NCBI GenBank assembly: GCA_022561415.1
Contig: JADFRH010000141.1
Location: 1-6,438 of the forward strand
DNA from: Planctomycetota bacterium
GTDB taxonomy: Bacteria > Planctomycetota > Phycisphaerae > UBA1845
Direction of reading: 5' to 3'
DNA length: 6,438 bases
This document shows, in pieces, positions 4,994-6,438 of this stretch. The position numbers were made by a program, and so were the translations under genes. The notes beneath the pieces were generated by a model. That model had not been told where the DNA came from. It was given only the letters and a program-made list of their open reading frames with translations, and did not search any database. Positions within the stretch are counted from its first letter, which is position 1; each line of letters begins with the position of its first letter.

Positions 4994-5827
4994 TCAGTCG
5001 TTCTTAGGCGCCAGGCCGGATTCCGACCCGTGGGCGTGCGCTGCTCTCGCTTCATCCGAAGCCGTTTGGAAAGCCCTGCGGTAGCGTCCGAGGAGGATCA
5101 TGTACCAGATCCAGAATACGGGAACCGCCAATATCACCGGTACGGCGACAACACAAACAGAAGCAAAAGGAACATAGAGAAAGAATCCCGAAAATAGACC
5201 TGCCTCCAGCGCGCCGGCAACGACCAGGTATGGCAGCGCAGTAACTGCGAAGCCCCACAGCACGATCGTCGTTGACCGCGCCAACCGCCGGTCCGGGATT
5301 CGTAAGGCAAGACGTCGAAAATAGACGAGCTTCCCTAGGTACAAAGCTATCAGCATGAACGTAGAAATAAAGACGACCATCTTCAGGATGGCGTCTGGCC
5401 AGATAGACTGCCCAAGGGATCGCACCAGGAACCCGAAAATAGCGAGGATCACACAAGCCCGTAGGAACTTCCGCAGGGTGGCCGGATCATCGTCCAGGGC
5501 GACGGACGGCTCCGGCGCCGTTATTCGGAACACAGCCCAGAGGGCCAAACCGGCTCCGATCCACAATAGGGCGAGCTGCGCGACTCGAATGTTCGCCAGA
5601 AGAACAGCGAACGCAAAGTCAACTTGGACGAACAGGATAAGCGCGGTACCCAGACGGATCTTGCTCAGCCAATTGGGGTCGGCGAATCTGAGAAGATTGC
5701 GAACGAGCGATTGCCTGATCGGAGTCGCGCATTCAGGGCATACCTTTTCCGGTGTTAGACCGCGCAGGTTGTAGCCGCAGCCGATGCATTTCAGGTCTTC
5801 CGTGATGCTCTGTGTGGTTTGGATCAT
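4994..5827 (-). CDS. Zinc-ribbon multispanning membrane protein of unknown function
   Basis: A 277-residue protein with a short N-terminal zinc ribbon: C14, C17 in CIGCGYNLRGL and C30, C33 in VCPECATPI, followed by hydrophobic segments near 58-79, 83-101, 121-138, 149-169, 187-206 and 214-247 (the last may be two spans). A basic patch around 171-184 (RRLALRIPDRRLAR) should face the cytoplasm, and the tail from 249 is hydrophilic. The ribbon-then-membrane layout is frequent in Planctomycetota proteins without known function; I cannot name a reaction. ATG 5827 is chosen because it sits 13 residues before the first ribbon cysteine. The frame continues upstream to a GTG within residues encoded near 5861-5863 and a TTG at 5893, and no start has a clear Shine-Dalgarno site. 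A weak -10-like TATCAT lies at 5926-5931 on the minus strand. Confidence 0.85.
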   Translation of the reverse strand: MIQTTQSITEDLKCIGCGYNLRGLTPEKVCPECATPIRQSLVRNLLRFADPNWLSKIRLGTALILFVQVDFAFAVLLANIRVAQLALLWIGAGLALWAVFRITAPEPSVALDDDPATLRKFLRACVILAIFGFLVRSLGQSIWPDAILKMVVFISTFMLIALYLGKLVYFRRLALRIPDRRLARSTTIVLWGFAVTALPYLVVAGALEAGLFSGFFLYVPFASVCVVAVPVILAVPVFWIWYMILLGRYRRAFQTASDEARAAHAHGSESGLAPKND

Positions 5828-6207
5828 ACGATCGGCAACGTCAGGGAAGGGTGCCTCCGCCACACGCAAATGTCGTCGATCGGCATATCCCAAATGGCTC
5901 TTGCCCGAACGACCGACCGTCCATGATACCGATTCAGCTTCCTCGATTCCAGGGGTTTGACGCGCTCCGGGCCATGTGCGGGGCGCTATTGATTTTGGGC
6001 GTCAGGGCGCCGGATGAGGCTGATGTCTTCGATATTATTCAGGACCGATGGGGGATCAATAAGTTCTCGGCCTTCCAATTTGCAACTATTCTCCCCAACG
6101 CCACAGTCGGAATCTGGTACCTGACGCTTCTCTCCCGCGGCGCGACTGCGACCCGGTGCCACCGGCCGATCCGCGATCGCCGTCGAAACAGTCGAGTTGC
6201 AAGCAAA
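5828..6207. other. Stretch without a supported gene
   Basis: A plus-strand frame is open from just after a TGA at 5803-5805 and includes an ATG at 5923. Its translation here (MIPIQLPRFQGF...) shows no motif and no ribosome site, so it may be leader DNA or an N-terminal extension of the gene proposed at 6208. No hairpin clusters like those at 2597 and 3274 are seen. Start signals for the zinc-ribbon gene should lie in the left part of this stretch. Confidence 0.4.
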
Positions 6208-6438
6208 ATGACCGATACTGCGAATGGCACGGCCCCGCTTCCCGCAACCAGACCTCGAATTGTGCAGTCACATGAAATGATGTTTCCACGAGCCGCCGAC
6301 AGTCCGACGCACTCCGCAGCGGATGACACGTCACACGGCGAAACGTCCGTGGGTGAAGAAGTGTCGGAATCGTCTCCGTCGCGATGGTCAAGCACGAAGG
6401 CGTTCCTGCTGGGCTGGCTGCTGCCGTCGACAACCGCC
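6208..6438 (+). CDS. Possible start of a membrane protein gene, cut by the right window edge
   Basis: From ATG 6208 (context AGCAAAATGACC) the frame is open to the window end, 77 codons. The translation begins MTDTANGTAPLPATRPR, continues as a Ser/Thr/Glu-rich, probably disordered segment (SHGETSVGEEVSESSPS), then SRWSSTKAFLLGWLLPS, which looks like the beginning of a first membrane span. The same frame is open as far back as 5806, so ATG 5923 is an alternative start. The opposite strand is also open over this stretch (window edge to a TGA at 6039-6041), and because the two frames share third codon positions, base composition at that position cannot choose between them. I favour the plus strand because of the sensible disordered-then-hydrophobic pattern, but the call is weak. 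Confidence 0.33.
   Translation, partial: MTDTANGTAPLPATRPRIVQSHEMMFPRAADSPTHSAADDTSHGETSVGEEVSESSPSRWSSTKAFLLGWLLPSTTA

Overview
The window is GC-rich, gene-dense bacterial DNA, probably from a member of the Planctomycetota or a close relative. That placement is inference. It rests on an NfeD/ClpP-class membrane protease with a charged insertion, a membrane protein with an N-terminal 'CxxC...CxxC' zinc ribbon of a kind common in that phylum, weak Shine-Dalgarno signals, and intergenic DNA packed with short GC-rich hairpins. No rRNA, tRNA, CRISPR array, transposase or phage gene was seen.

Layout, left to right. A ClpP-class/NfeD-type membrane serine protease lies on the minus strand (1-1409); its C-terminus runs off the left edge, and it has a good sigma70-type promoter at 1456-1484. 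A tandem GTAG-headed palindromic repeat (1520-1573) separates it from a complete GDP-L-fucose synthase (1605-2540, minus). Between that gene and the divergent small hicB-like gene (2927-3133, plus, with its own promoter) is a cluster of six hairpins in mirror-image order (2597-2797). A second mirror-image six-hairpin cluster (3274-3516) fills the gap between the convergent ends of hicB and hutI and ends exactly against the hutI stop codon. The hutI gene (imidazolonepropionase, 3517-4740, minus, GTG start) has a plausible promoter at 4824-4852. A zinc-ribbon multispanning membrane protein of unknown function follows (4994-5827, minus). The right end (5828-6438) is ambiguous: a plus-strand reading frame with no stop after 5805 runs off the window, opposite an open minus-strand frame.

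The genes do not form one pathway: membrane quality control, nucleotide-sugar synthesis, an orphan antitoxin-like protein, histidine breakdown and an unknown membrane protein. They look like separate transcription units divided by repeat-rich spacers. The most interesting content is non-coding. The two hairpin clusters have different stem sequences but the same order of parts (triloop hairpin, GTAG/GCAG-headed long hairpin, triloop hairpin, then the mirror image). They share a linker, and one hairpin pair shows an exact compensatory base-pair swap. This looks like a structured, mobilisable repeat family resembling the REP elements moved by RAYT transposases, but arranged as a six-hairpin unit.
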